Below, piece after piece: positions 1 to 11,925 of a stretch of 64,000 nucleotides of DNA (position 1 is the stretch's first letter; every line of letters starts with the position of its first letter). The notes under the pieces are model-generated. The model saw only the letters and a list, made by a program, of their open reading frames with translations. It ran no database searches and was not told the DNA's origin. The stretch lies in the NCBI GenBank assembly GCA_964019425.1, contig OZ025821.1, forward strand, positions 139,001 through 203,000. Direction: 5' to 3'. The position numbers were made by a program, and so were the translations under genes. The stretch comes from Flectonema sp. DT1601 (lineage: Eukaryota; Euglenozoa; Diplonemea; Diplonemida; Diplonemidae).

Positions 1-62
1 TTTTTCTCACTGGAAAAAAAGATAAAAATAAAACAAACGAATTATGAAGCAGTAAACCAGAC

Positions 63-137
63 AAATCTCCCCTGAAAGTTATAACCAACTTGACTCGTCT
101 ACTGACACGGCTAACATAGCTGGCTAAGCTTCGTCTC
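63..137 (+). repeat. 75-bp dispersed direct repeat, copy 1
   Basis: The segment containing GACACGGCTAACATAGCTGG recurs almost unchanged at 910-984 in the same orientation. No coding or RNA identity was recognised. The GGCTAACATAG core also resembles the 3' part of the LSU rRNA piece at 26.8 kb, so a spacer or rDNA origin is conceivable but unproven. Confidence 0.7.
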
Positions 138-909
138 GGTGCGGAGCCCCCGAAGAACTTGAGGGAATTTTTGGTGAGGACAGTCATTGAAGTCTCTATC
201 CTTATATACGATATGAATCAACATCTCAAGAAGTTTGGAATACGTAGTTTCAAAAGCCTTATTTTATCTTATTCTACCCCTGCAAATAAATAATAACAAT
301 AACAACAACGTTAACCACAATCACTCATTAGTCAGATCGAATGAAAGGAAAGATGAAAACAAGAGTGCCTACATGAATAAAGTTAGGGGAAAATAGTCAC
401 CAAAATACTTTCGCATAGTAACTTAATAAGATAAAATAGAAACTTGTTGGAGAAGAGTGATAGTTTTAACAACGTAGAAAACAGTAATAAACCTTATAAT
501 ACTAAAATAAGTAATAAAGTTGAACTGTAAGAACAACGCTGAGGGATCTCAAAGATGTAACTACCACCGTTCACGGTTTGTTGTAACGTAAATCGAACTA
601 ATTATTTTCGATTACAGAGAACTTACAACAGCGATTAGACATATAAAGTAGCAAGGGACCAGCCTCGCATGTCTGCAACGCCTTGGGCTCGTATTGCGTT
701 CCCGGGTTGTGAACCCACGGAAACAGCATGCTTAAGGACATACACGGAGTCGTCTCTAAAGTAGGGTAGCTGGAAATCTACTTTTCTTCACACAGACCCT
801 ACATACGTACTCACTGTGAGGACAAAAGTGTCCATTTGACTGATATGCAGCCGGGGATGGTATCCAAAGCCACCGTCAAGTATGAATATTTAGGTACTGG
901 ATAAACAAA

Positions 910-984
910 TAAATCCCCCCTGAAAGTTATAATCAATCTGACTCGTCTACTGACACGGCTAACATAGCTGGCTAAGCTTAGTCT
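910..984 (+). repeat. 75-bp dispersed direct repeat, copy 2
   Basis: This is the second copy of the repeat seen at 63-137, in the same orientation and with only a few substitutions. The DNA between the copies (138-909) is not duplicated. Confidence 0.7.
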
Positions 985-3466
985 CCGTAGTAGATAAGAG
1001 ATAAGTGTTTAGGTAGAGAACAGTAATTACTGTGAACAGCATCTTTGAACCCCAAACGACAATATTCTCAAAAAGTAAATAATAATATTAAAAAAAACTA
1101 AAAAAAACGATTGATGGCCACTCTTGTCTGCGAGACGAGGTCTATATACGTGGAGAGAATCAAAAAGAAATACGTCGAAAAAGAATCCTTGGGAAGGAAT
1201 CTTTCGTTGTGGGGTTAAGAGAAGTCAAAAAAAAAAAAATTAAAAAAAATTAAAAAAAAAGTTGTATTTTTTTTTGATACACCGCAACCAGCATCCTTAT
1301 AGAAGCTTCGCAATTAATTATTTACTCAAAAGCGGTAATTGTTATATTAATTTTTTTTTTTTTTTTTTGACACAGGAATATAAAAAGGAAAGGGGGTAAC
1401 AAAAAAAAAAAAAAAAAAAAACTACATTTTCGTGTGATTATATACTAACAGGCAGTGTTAGTTTTTTTAATTCTACAGCTGATGTGTACGAGGTTTTAAC
1501 TCACACTCATAACAACGGATGACAGAAGACTCGGCATTGCATTGTTTGTTTAGGTTTGATAATTGATGTTGTTATTCTATGAAAAAATTCACACTGTACC
1601 AGGCTCAGGTTCAGTTACTTTATGTTGCCCGGATGACTCCAGTGGTACAAAAAGACAAGAGAGAGAGAGAGAGAGAGAGAATAATATACACAACTCTCTC
1701 TATTGAAATAATTTTCATGGATTTTTGAAGCGTTACAAAAAAGTATGATTTAAGAAAAATAACGAAAAAAACGTAAATTAACAAAACTATTTTTTTTTCA
1801 GGACTCGAAACCATCGAAATTAAATTCTTATCTGTTGCTTTTCTTTAACTTCAACTACAGAAAATAGTTACACAAACACGTAACGATGTCTTTGGGTGTG
1901 TGTTCAAAAACCCGTCAACAAAGTTAAACTCATAAAGTTAAATAAAAAAAAGAGGAGGTTCTTGCAAGGAGAAAAAAAAAGAGGGGAAAAAACCGCTCTG
2001 TCTATTTGACACCTACAAATTACTTGCTTAAAATCAACGATTCTTTGAAAAAAATATGTTAGCAAAAATTGTTAGTTCGTAGCACACTACCAGCGGAGCA
2101 CTCACCTTAAATAAATTATGGTAGCGTTATCCAGAATTCAGTTAGAAAATCTGAGAGGGTTGCATAATCTAGGAGATATTTATTATGTTAGCTTTTCGGA
2201 ATAAAGCATACCTGAGGAGGAAACAAAAAAAAAAAAAAAAAATCTGACCCAGAGAGTCTTCACTGTATATCACGACACTGAATTCAAGGGGACAACATGA
2301 GTTGAAATAATAATAAAGAATCGACAAAACAACGAAATGGGATAAGCCCGAATAACAAACGGTTTGATTTCACAACTGATGACTGACTTCTATAAAACGA
2401 TCAGCAGGCAGTTGTTGGAACGCTGTTTCTATCAGAAGAAGAATTTTATTTTATTTTTTATTTTATTTTTCCCCCTGCTAAATCTTCTCAGAGGGAAAAA
2501 AAACAATTCATATCGTACTGTTAGCTAGTACTGTATCAAAGAGCTGTTAAAGAGGGAAAAAAAAAAAAAAAAGAAGAACCTGCTGGGGCTTTAGCTTAAA
2601 CTACAGAAAATCGAACAATTTGTACTGTTGATGTCTTGCTTTAACCCTCGTACGAAACTTAAAGGGGGTTTACGTGTGTTGCCCTAACATTCCCTTTTTG
2701 AGCTCAACAAATATTTATTGAATGCAAGAAGAAGAAAAAAAAAAGAAGAAAGGGCGGTATCAGACCTAACAAGATTAGGATAAAAAAAAAGGAAGACTTT
2801 TCACCTATACTTTTGATTAGTATTAAAAGTGGAAAAAAAAAAAAAAAAAAAAAAAAAGAAATTCTGATTAACAACATGATTAGTTTTTTTTTTTTTCTTT
2901 TTTTTTTTCGTAGAGTAACTCACACATTAAAAATAAATTTAATTTATTTTGACAAAAAGATATTTTTTTTTTTAAAGTTAGGGATGACTAGGTTTTTTTT
3001 TCAGAACCAGATTGGCATACGTAGATACGACTACTTCCTCATATCTAAAAACAAAAAACAAAACTAATTTACTAGAAACAGCTAGTTCCCAAGTGTCACA
3101 AAAGTCGAAAAAACTTGCAACAAACAACAAAAACACAGAAACACGCTGGCCAAGTCAACTGACATCAACTTACGCACAAAAAACGTTTTGAAAAGAATTA
3201 AAAAAAAAAAAAAAAAAAAAAGGGTACACTTAAAAAGTTGTTTTTTTGATCGAATTTTGGCAGCGTAATCGTCAACAACTTGTTGTAAATAGCTGTTTTC
3301 GGTTGCGCACCAACAAAAACAAAAAAGTGCAATAATTATATTGAGGAGTGCCGATTATTTTCTTTTCTTTTTTTTTTCCCCTCCTCTTTCCGGCGAATAG
3401 TTATCTAATGAGGAATGGGGAGGATACGCTTCCGGGAGTTAGATTTTTGCGATGCTTGTTTTTTCT

Positions 3467-3502
<36 letters not shown>

Positions 3503-3947
3503 CTTCTGTTCGTTTGTTTTCTTGTTTTTTTTTCCCCCAAAATCAATGCAATTAAAAAACACGTCTTATGTACGAGCACAAAAATTAAGATTAACAAAAA
3601 GAATAAAGATGATTATTTCTTTTGGCTGATTCTAACAAATCATTGAGATGAGGGAAATTGTAAATCTTGTATGCAAATACAGCTTGTATTTTACAAACTG
3701 TTAGTTAGTTAGCTAGTTAGTTAGTTAGCAAGTCCATCAGACCACCGAGTATCGGTTAGGTAGACACTCAAAGAGTACCGGGTGGCTCTTCTGAGGGTCC
3801 CCAATACTGCGGCAGTAGGAAGAACCTAATCCCGGGGGATTATTTTGTTAGTATCAGCACAGGGCATACTAGATCAGGAGACCTAGAAACACTTTGCTTC
3901 CACCTTGTCCGGTATACTAGCAGGAAACCACGCAATTAAGTAAACAA

Positions 3948-3950
<3 letters not shown>

Positions 3951-4001
<51 letters not shown>
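3951..4001. repeat. about 51-nt poly(A) run
   Basis: An uninterrupted A run is seen here. It lies beyond the 3' end of the minus-strand LINE remnant at 4130-4765, but on the wrong strand to be that element's poly(A) tail, which would read as T on the plus strand. Confidence 0.9.
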
Positions 4002-4003
<2 letters not shown>

Positions 4004-4129
4004 AGTTCTAATCTGAAACACTAAATAAACTTGATATTATGATGAAAAAATAAAACAAAATAAAATAATATAAGATAACATAAAATAAAATAGATGAATT
4101 TAATAACTCAGTAAACACAGTTGATGATT

Positions 4130-4765
4130 TCAGGGATTAATTTTGAATAGTATATCTATGTAACTCCGAGTCGGAGGACCTCGCACCTTGTAGTCGAACC
4201 ACTTCCGTTCTATCCGCTCATAGTTGGCGTAGTGGATCTTATTGAGCAGATCAGTAAATTGAGTCTTTTCTATACCATTATAGCAGAAAAGCTCAACTGT
4301 CCACAGAAAATTGTGTATTTCCTCGATCACCGTGTGATTGTAGGCATTATCGATGGCTTGTAAGACTTCGAGCTTATCTCGAGAAGTGAGTTTCGGAAGG
4401 TTAGAGAATTTAACAAGATGCCTCAATAACCACTGTCTCGGCAGGGCCGCACGCAGCGGAAAGCTCTGCAGGTAGCTCTCCAGGTCCTTCAGCATTGCAG
4501 CTAGTTTCGGCTGATTCTCTGTGGCAAAGAACGTATGGTGGTGTTGTCCGTCATTTGTCGGGTCATCGCATTGCGGGATGTCCGGGAAGAATTGCTGCAC
4601 TATGATCCTCGCGCCATTACATCTCGAGAGAAGGTGATGTGCGTCTGTGTCGGTGTGATTACAGAATCGACAGTCAGTAAGACCCAAGGCAGGGAGCTTT
4701 ACCAGTTCGTGATGACCCGTTCTCACTCGGGCTATAATAATCCAAACTGTGGTCGTATAACGAAG
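4130..4765 (-). pseudogene. LINE (non-LTR retrotransposon) C-terminal remnant
   Basis: About 210 residues remain open. The start of the readable part is RYTTTVWIIIARVRTGHHEL, followed by a Cys/His knuckle (CRFC, then DAHHLLSRC). The 'RTGH' motif followed by a CxxC...H...C finger is typical of the region just after the reverse transcriptase domain in many LINE ORF2 proteins. The following 150 residues are rich in Leu and aromatics, with no further domain recognised. No RT domain precedes it. The upstream sequence runs straight into an A/T tract, so this is a 5'-truncated copy. It differs from the LINE at 54-64 kb, whose finger is followed by QGRFTWRHDSV. The first 60 bp of the readable part have no in-frame ATG. 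Confidence 0.65.
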
Positions 4766-4801
4766 AAAAGAAGGAAAAAAAAAAAAAAAAAAACAATTCG
4801 T

Positions 4802-7153
4802 ATTTCTTCATATTGATTTAGTTTTTTTTTGATGTAAACATAAAAAAACGATAATTGAACAGGATAGAGTGAACTATGGTGATGCTTAATTTAGCTTTTT
4901 TTTTTTTTTTTTAAGTAACTACCTAAAGGTTTTCGAGAGTAATCCGTACCTCTTTATTTTTATACAGTCATCTAATGCAGTACGGCATCGAGTTATCCAA
5001 TCACTTGAAATAGTCGTAAGCGGGAAAAAAAAAAAAAAAAAGAGGAGGGTAAATTAATACTGTATTTTCAAGCTCAAAAGGAACAACAATTTCTCCGACA
5101 ATCTTGACTTGTCAGCGGCAGCGTAGTATATGATTGCAAATAAAAAGGAGGTAACTTTATACCAATATTAAATGGAAAGCAACTTGAAACTGGCTAAAAC
5201 GAGAATAGAGTTCGGCCAAACCTGGTTGCAATATAAGAAACCAACAACAACAACAATTGGGGAGGGTGAAGTTAGTTTTTCACAAAAAATGAAAAGTAAA
5301 CCAAAATATAAAATATTGGTAAACATTCGTGAATACGATAAAAAAAAAATGGTTTTATGCTACTTTTAGTATGAAGCAATATCAGCGGGGAGTTTTCGAT
5401 TAACCCGCTAAAGTAAGACTCAATCACGGATGATCACGCTTTTATAACTTCAGCTGAGAAAGATTAATTCTCACCTGTCTACCTTGCCCATTGACTTCGA
5501 GAAGAAAAAAGAAAGAAAAAAAAAAAAATAACAATGCGTCGTTAGCGCTTGATTGGCAGCAGCCTGCTATTTTTTTTTTTTTTTCTTTCTTGATTCGATC
5601 TGTACTATATTAGAAGACCTTATCTTCTCAAAGGAAAAAATAACACAAAACCATTATTTCAATATCACAGGCGGTGGATAGTTTTGTGAGTTTGTCATAA
5701 AAGAAGAAAAACAGAAGAGAAGAGGGGGAAAAAAAAAATGCATTTTCTGTGTTCCATTTAGCACGACTGGAAAATAACTTGGTTCACAGGACGGGTCAGC
5801 ATAAATTTGTTTTTTTTGATTAACTCCAGAAGGTGGATAGATAGATAGATAGATAAAGAGTTTAGTTTAGTTTAGTTTAGTTTAGAAAGATGTCCATTAC
5901 ACTGAACACATAAGAGAAAAAAAATAAATTATAAAATTCTTCAATTCTCATTACGTCGCTATGATGGTCTATAGTCCTTTCTGATTATCCGAAAGCGTTT
6001 TTTTTTTAAAAAAAAAAGAAATATGGTTAAAAGAGAATAGGGACGTTGATAACACAGTTTAAGAAAGAAGGAAACACAATAAAGTCGAACACTTTTATGA
6101 AATAGATGCTACTTTCACAGCTTACCGAAGAAGTTGACGAGAAAAGCCACTATTCCATTGGTGTAGTTTGTTGTGTTTGGAAACTTTAAAAAAAAAATTT
6201 TTAATTCCGAAGAAAACCACAAGATAAGAGTAATTCGGTACCACAACCGTGTTGGGACTCGACACGAATGAAGACCGAGACCCCACCACATGCACGAGGC
6301 AGGTCTAATTTTTCACCAAGGGAAAGAGATCACGCCACTATTATATAATAAAAGGTGGGAAGTAAGATAAGGTGAAAACTTGACAATGTAAAAAAAAAAA
6401 AAAAAAGCAGTAACAACTTTTTGGTATTAAAAAAAATAAAATTAATATCAAAAGTATTTGACTGAAGAAATATTAGAAAGAAAAAAAAAAGAGAGGGGAA
6501 ATGAGGAAAGAAAAATGAAGATAAAATAAACAAACAAACAAAAAAATAGTAAAATGATAAGTTTATGATACTAACAAAACACTAAGGAAACGATAATCAA
6601 TTTTCGTATTCCTGAAGTCACCGACGTAGATTCCTCAACCGCTGGAGAAGACCAATTACATCTTACCAGGGCATCCACCACAGTAAGCTTGTCAACCATC
6701 ACTTCCACTCTCAGGACTATCACGTAGTCCTACACAGTCAGCTGCTAGAAGTGCATAATTGGTCCTCATGGGGTTTGAATTTTTTTTTAAAAAAAAAAAG
6801 AAAAAAAAAATTACACCTTAAAATAAAGTATTTTTATAGCAGAAATAAAAAAAAAAACTATTTCAGATAGCAGGCTTATAACTTTGGTGATCCCAGACGG
6901 GAATACTGAACCGAACAAAAAAAAAGGGAAATAAATAACATGATAACAGTCTCTCTTAGTCTGAATAGTTTTCTTCTCCAACTTTATCAAAAGGTGTATA
7001 AAATAAAATAAAAAAAAATAATAAAAAAAATTAATCAAGCATAAATTTTTGAATTGTAATTGTGATTGTGTCACAAATAACTTTATTTTGACCACCACCA
7101 CGACCATAAATTGTTTTCCCCTTTTATTTTATTTTGGGCAAACTAGTGTTTAC
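4802..7153. other. AT-rich intergenic DNA, no gene recognised
   Basis: This stretch is dominated by A and T tracts, with a GATA microsatellite followed by a TTTAG microsatellite near 5838-5885. The segment at 5165-5250 (core AACTTGAAACTGGCTAAAAC) recurs at about 11122-11200 upstream of the membrane-protein gene. The segment at 5090-5140 recurs at 39165-39230. No protein or RNA gene was recognised. Confidence 0.6.
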
Positions 7154-7260
7154 TACACAAATAGTTTCAGAACTAACCATTCATTACAAAATCCAAAATG
7201 GCTGGGGGACCCAAAAACTGTATATGGGATGCATCGAGACCCGCACCTGTCTTTAAGAGC

Positions 7261-7329
7261 GGATGTGGTTCAGCGGAGGGAGCACTGACTTTGGATACCC
7301 GACGCCCAGGCTCAATCCCGACCGACGTC
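7261..7329 (+). other. tRNA-like segment just inside the left TIR
   Basis: The segment has an A-box-like stretch (TGGTTCAGCGGAGGGAGCA), a B-box-like GGCTCAATCCC, and a possible anticodon loop CTTTGGA that would read as anticodon TTG. A five-pair acceptor stem (GATGT with ACGTC) can be drawn. The other arms pair poorly, so I read this as a decayed tRNA or a tRNA-derived sequence, not a working gene. Confidence 0.4.
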
Positions 7330-7382
7330 ATTTTTTTTTCACCGGATTTTTTCACCCAGAATAGGTATTAAGCTGGGGTATA

Positions 7383-7545
7383 GTGCAAGGGGGGGGCTTG
7401 CGTTCCGCCAAGAACTTGGCGGAACGCAAGCCCCCCCCCCAACCCCCCCCAAGGGGGGGGAGCCACTAATAAAAGCCAACCTCTCCCGTACAAAGTCTGC
7501 CTGTCCTGTACAAAGTCCAACCTCAAAAAACAAATTTGCTACTAA
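7383..7545 (+). repeat. GC-hairpin repeat, copy 1
   Basis: A near-perfect inverted repeat built on GCTTGCGTTCCGCCAAG and its complement is followed by runs of C and G and then a common tail ending near AAGCTGGG. It can form a long hairpin or cruciform. Copies 2 and 3 follow at 7938-8100 and 8104-8230, and an inverted partial copy lies at about 19700-19790. Confidence 0.8.
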
Positions 7546-7937
7546 TGGATATTAAGCTGGGAAGAGTGCAAGGGGGGTTGAATGTTTGAATTTGTAAAAT
7601 ACAACTGTTTTGTATCGCGTAACATAGCGATGGTTTAACATCTGTTAAGGATACAGTGACTATGGTGATGCTTAACTTAGCCTTTTAAAGTAACTATTAG
7701 GTTTCGAGAGTAATCCATATACCTCTTACCTCTATTCTCTCATCATCAGTATGGTGTAGAAGTAAGTCAATCAATTATTTAGACTGAAGCACTCCAGTTT
7801 GCAGGACTGGAGTGTAGTTACTTTTGTTTCTTTTATTAAAATATAAAAAAACTTTATATCATTATTACTAGTTCGTAGCGCACTACTAGTGGAGCACTCT
7901 TCTACAATAAATGTAGAAAGTGTGATAACTAATTGTC

Positions 7938-8100
7938 AAAGTGCAAGGGGGGGCTTGCGTTCCGCCAAGTTCTTGGCGGAACGCAAGCCCCCCCCCCCAA
8001 CCCCCCCCAAGGGGGGGGAGCCACTAATAAAAGCCAACCTCCCCTGTACAAAGTCCAACCTGAAAAAACAAGTTTGCTACTAATGGATGTTAAGCTGGGG
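7938..8100 (+). repeat. GC-hairpin repeat, copy 2
   Basis: This has the same hairpin core and tail as copy 1, in the same orientation, with eight or more C and G in uninterrupted runs. The unit ends at AATGGATGTTAAGCTGGGG, directly before copy 3. Confidence 0.8.
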
Positions 8101-8103
8101 AAG

Positions 8104-8230
8104 AGTGCAAGGGGGGCTTGCGTCCGCCAAATTCTTGGCGGGACGCAAGCCCCCCCCCCCAACCCCCCCCAAGGGGGGGGAGCCACTAATAAAAGCCAAC
8201 CTCCCCGTACAAAGTCCAACCTGAAAAAAA
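8104..8230 (+). repeat. GC-hairpin repeat, copy 3
   Basis: This is the third tandem copy. Its hairpin arms are slightly diverged from copies 1 and 2 (GTCCGCCAAATTCTTGGCGG), and the tail is cut where the right flank of the TIR element begins. Confidence 0.8.
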
Positions 8231-8332
8231 AATCGGGAAAAAAAAAAAATGCCCTCACCCAGGATCGAACTGGACGGTTTACAGCCATTTTGGATTTTGT
8301 AATGAATGGTTAGTTCTGAAACTATTTGTGTA

Positions 8333-9147
8333 GGAAAGACCCCTTTACCCTTTTATTTTTTTTCATGCTAAAGTAGTTCACATTGAAAACACCTTTATAA
8401 ATTCCAATCTGCTATTGATAAAAACCCATCACACGGTAGCTCTACTTCACTTTATTCTACTGTCGTGGGATACAAAGAAATTTAATTACTGTGGAACCAA
8501 GTCAGACTCCAAATAGCCCAACCAGCTGTGATATAGCATTCGAGGTCAACAAGAAAGCATAATATGATGAGGAGAGCTACTCGCCGAAGAGTAAACTACC
8601 ATAGTACGCAAATGCATAACAAAAAAAGAAAAAACCTCCGAAGGATAGTTGAGCACTTCTTGTCTTATGTTACCATAAAAGTGATTTCATAAAATTAAAA
8701 AAAAAATTGTATGAAGGGAAATCAATCAAGATTAAACCCATCAAGTCGTAAGGGGTAGTAAGCAATGACTACAACTACAAGGAACTTCAAGTGCGTCTTG
8801 ATTATAAAAGTCAGTGGAAATTGTTAGAAAAGGAAATGGAAGGCTTTGTGTAGGCGACATAATTGTGGGCCAGACAGCCGTTTTTTTTTATTTTTTTTTT
8901 TTTTTCCCCCAAGAAAAGAAGGCAAATGAATTCCAATTCCCAGGAAAATATACAAAAAAAAACAGATTCTAAATTAATATGAAGTCTCTCACCCATCTAT
9001 ATAGGAAGTAGGGTGAAAAGAAGAAGGGAAAAAAAATCATTCAGATATAGCAACACACAAACATTTTTTTTACATTTAAAAAAAAAAAAAATAATAATAA
9101 CAGAGTTATTAATCTGAACAAAGTCTGTTTTCCGTTTTTTTTTTTTT
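8333..9147. other. intergenic DNA, no gene recognised
   Basis: This is AT-rich sequence downstream of the membrane-protein gene. No RNA gene, repeat pair or conserved frame was recognised apart from a weak match of 8640-8700 to 39236-39285. Confidence 0.55.
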
Positions 9148-10968
9148 TTATAACACAACACTACCTGTTTCGCCATGAAGCAGCGAAGTAGTAGGCAGTA
9201 GCTCTGCATAAGTATAAAGGTCTGGTGATGACAAATTCAGTGATTGAAAATCAACCGTATCATGGGATTCATGCTGTAAAAGACCATCAATGGGTGCGGC
9301 TATGGTTAGCTGACCCAATTCTGATATGTATTTGTTGCTGTCGTCGTCAGATTTGAGCGCTTCGACATCTATTTTTGCTTCAAACCCGTTCAACGCGACC
9401 GATAAATATAATAAATCCTTCATAATGTTGTTTCTATCAGTTTTTGGATCATCAATACACGAAACATAAGTACTCAATATTATGTGTAATACGATATCAG
9501 CGAAAACAACTTTAGAAGAAAAAAATCCAGCCATGAATGAAATTCCCATTCTAATTACCGACTGTGGTAACAGAGCATTCTTTATACTTTTTATTCCTTC
9601 AGCCTTCAATGCTACAATATGAGATGCTTTTAACACACCGAATATCAGGCAAATCACTGATAATAATTTAAGAATGAGTGCCATCTTTCCCAACTTATGA
9701 ACTAAGGCTGTCGCATCATCAACTCTGTTGGCTTTCAGTAATTTTTCATGAAATACAATATAAAGTGAAGCTGATGTAGTCATAAACAAAGCAGTAAACA
9801 TAGTAGGTAAAGTACCAACAACTATTAAAATAATCGCACATAAAAACATTGTGACTGGGAGTGCTGCTGCTTGCAATAGCACTAAAAGCCAAGTTGTTAG
9901 TCTTGCACCAGGAAAGGTAACCTTTGAGACGCTCAGTCCTCCTTGTAGTCCCATCAGAATCCCGAGAACACCTGGTGCTAGTGATTTCATAACAATGAAA
10001 GATGAAACCAATGTTGGAACGTACACCAGCAGTCTCAGTACCGATCCCATTAGCAATAACGCGATTTTACCATTTTCCATATCCAACAACAATTCACTAA
10101 CAAAAGCATCTCCAATTTCATGTGCCTGTTTACTACAAATATCCGTGTCCTTGAGTGAAACATTAGCAACCGTTGTAATAATTGGAAGACCAGAATTAGC
10201 TAGTAGTGAACAAGTATCCTGGACCATTAATTGTGGGTTATCAATCTCCATCCAGGGGACCATAAAGAACGCGAATGGCATTAGAAATGTAAGAACAAAA
10301 CCACACACTGTTAGAAATCTAGATTGATTTAAATCCTGCCAACGGTACGCAGCGAAACTGAAGAACGACAATGACAGAATTGCCTGACTGAAAGGAATCA
10401 TTGCAAACATTTGTTCCCTAAAGTGCTTTCGAAGGACAGTATCAATTGACAAGATAGCGTCTTCATCGACTTCAGAAGACAATGAACCGCTAGTATACAC
10501 GTTGAAGATTGTCATTGCGAGATCTGCCGCGTAAAATAACATTGAAGCAGATAATTGACTTCGTCTCCAACACATCATGGATTTTGGAAGGTCATGAAGG
10601 CAAGACGTTTTTGAATCTTTTCTGAGATCTAAAACGATGTGTTCAGCTTCTGTTGGGATTACAGCACGAAGATCGTTAGTAAAAAGCCGACGAAGTTCCT
10701 TCAAAGTGTGGGGTGGTAGCACCATCTTAAGCCCCCCACCAGGTTTTGATTTCGATGGTCTGACCATCCAACATGACACCATCAACAGTACGACAACTAT
10801 AAACACATTTACAGCAATACCCATCCATCTCAAAGGTGAAGATTCATCTGCATCAGGCGCAGTAGTAGCTGGCTGCTGTGTTAAAGGTGCATCAGTTACT
10901 GGCTGTCCCAAACACATCATAACATTAAGTGCAACTACAAGGGTAATTATGTGCAATTTCATTTCCAT
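9148..10968 (-). CDS. multi-pass membrane protein, unknown function (606 aa)
   Basis: This is a single uninterrupted frame with GC content and codon use well above the flanking DNA. Residues 1-21 look like a cleavable signal peptide (hydrophobic core LHIITLVVALNVMMCLG), followed by a Thr/Pro/Ala-rich stretch of about 25 residues. Strongly hydrophobic segments lie near 50-68, 140-157, 190-207, 220-239, 300-326, 360-397, 428-446 and 475-500, so seven to nine membrane spans are likely. The C-terminal 90 residues are hydrophilic and acidic (SDDDSN). Paired Cys residues occur in the predicted loops (near 252/278 and 123/133). I do not recognise the family; it shows no obvious ATPase, GPCR or transporter signature. 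The ATG at 10968 is the farthest upstream and gives the signal peptide; Met3 is an alternative. It is the only ORF here that looks like an ordinary host gene. Confidence 0.75.
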   Translation of the reverse strand: MEMKLHIITLVVALNVMMCLGQPVTDAPLTQQPATTAPDADESSPLRWMGIAVNVFIVVVLLMVSCWMVRPSKSKPGGGLKMVLPPHTLKELRRLFTNDLRAVIPTEAEHIVLDLRKDSKTSCLHDLPKSMMCWRRSQLSASMLFYAADLAMTIFNVYTSGSLSSEVDEDAILSIDTVLRKHFREQMFAMIPFSQAILSLSFFSFAAYRWQDLNQSRFLTVCGFVLTFLMPFAFFMVPWMEIDNPQLMVQDTCSLLANSGLPIITTVANVSLKDTDICSKQAHEIGDAFVSELLLDMENGKIALLLMGSVLRLLVYVPTLVSSFIVMKSLAPGVLGILMGLQGGLSVSKVTFPGARLTTWLLVLLQAAALPVTMFLCAIILIVVGTLPTMFTALFMTTSASLYIVFHEKLLKANRVDDATALVHKLGKMALILKLLSVICLIFGVLKASHIVALKAEGIKSIKNALLPQSVIRMGISFMAGFFSSKVVFADIVLHIILSTYVSCIDDPKTDRNNIMKDLLYLSVALNGFEAKIDVEALKSDDDSNKYISELGQLTIAAPIDGLLQHESHDTVDFQSLNLSSPDLYTYAELLPTTSLLHGETGSVVL

Positions 10969-11925
10969 GATTACCCTGATGACGAAAAAGTAAATGATAA
11001 TTTATAATTTTAACTTTTCCAAAACAACGATAAAGAGATCCCAGAGGGTATTCTAACGAGACGAGACCATCAAAACAATGACACTCCATACAAGCGAAGG
11101 GATAACTTGATACAATGATTAAATATAAAGCAACTTGAAACTGGCTAAAACGAATATGGGGTTCGGGCAACGGTTGCAATGAAAAGAGACCAACAGTTAG
11201 TATCGATAAAATCCCATATGTGGGAACCGGCATCAAGCCTGTTTTCTGCCGCGATTACAGCTTGTAGCGCTTTAGGGGCGTCGGTGTTGCTGTAACCCTC
11301 CGAAGCTTCTCCTTCCGCAGCCCTTGGCGGTGCAACATTGTCTTTTCTGTCTTTTCCCTTGACTGTTTGGTGTCATCGGGGGTCATCTGTTGACATAACG
11401 GAGTCAGTAGTTGATCGTGAGACTCCGAAGGTGTGTCTGCTTGACGTTTTGGAATATCAAACAAACATCTTCTGTTTACATCCTTTATATCTTCATCTGA
11501 TATCGCCGCGCTTCCCGTTCTCATTTGGAAAGTCTGGTCCGCAACTTCGTAAACGCGTTACGAACTCGGTACTTCAAAGTTGCGGATTTATTGCTACCAA
11601 ACAATTAGCCAACAGAACACTGAACCAGCAGTGTCATAAAGATACTGGAGACCGCCTCTCAACCAGCCTCAGAAGCTCATGGTTGCGAAGTCACTCTATA
11701 AAGAGGCGCTAAGTGGTAATAGTGATGTAACAGGAGTGTGTCCTCTCTGTAACGGCATCTACAAGTCTGGCGCAGTTTCTCCCGAAAACCCCTTTGGGAA
11801 ATTGCTCTTAAACCTATTCTGTGGATTCCAACTTCCTCTCCCCTTATCCCCTTTCCCATTCCACTCGTTCTTCAGCTTCTTCCCTCTGCATCTAACTCAG
11901 CTAATTCCACTGCCTTATCGAACGG
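10969..11925. other. region upstream of the membrane-protein gene, no firm gene
   Basis: Short open frames occur on both strands (for example 11255-11524 minus, which reads RRCLFDIPKRQADTPSES), with mixed GC content, so a small exon or decayed gene is possible. I recognise nothing. A 10-bp inverted repeat (TCCGCAACTT at 11538 and its complement at 11577) encloses a second short palindrome. The segment near 11122-11200 repeats 5165-5250. Confidence 0.4.

Larger units (their letters stand above)
1..3950. other. AT-rich intergenic DNA, no gene recognised
   Basis: Long homopolymeric A and T runs and short open frames rich in Lys, Phe and Ile are all that can be seen. No conserved protein motif or RNA gene was recognised. 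A 75-bp direct repeat lies near the start, and a GTTA microsatellite lies near 3700-3730. Several 25-60-bp motifs recur elsewhere (near 2085, 4880-5140, 7660-7900 and 39165-39560), so this may be decayed repeat DNA or spacer. Confidence 0.6.
7154..8332. mobile_element. non-autonomous TIR DNA element with 50-bp ends
   Basis: The ends are inverted repeats of about 50 bp with essentially perfect identity (7154-7205 against 8281-8332; outer sequence TACACAAATAGTTTCAGAAC). I could not find a clear target-site duplication, so the superfamily is unassigned. The inside holds a tRNA-like segment next to the left end, a tRNA 3'-half-like segment (GTTCGATCC on the minus strand, near 8260) next to the right end, and three copies of a GC-rich hairpin repeat. 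No transposase is present. The GC hairpin is shared with the MULE at 18769-19925, which suggests a common pool of non-autonomous DNA elements. Confidence 0.75.

Noticed and set aside
3951-4001. Poly(A) run as the tail of the LINE remnant at 4130-4765
   Set aside because: The LINE is on the minus strand, so its tail would appear as T on the plus strand at this position.
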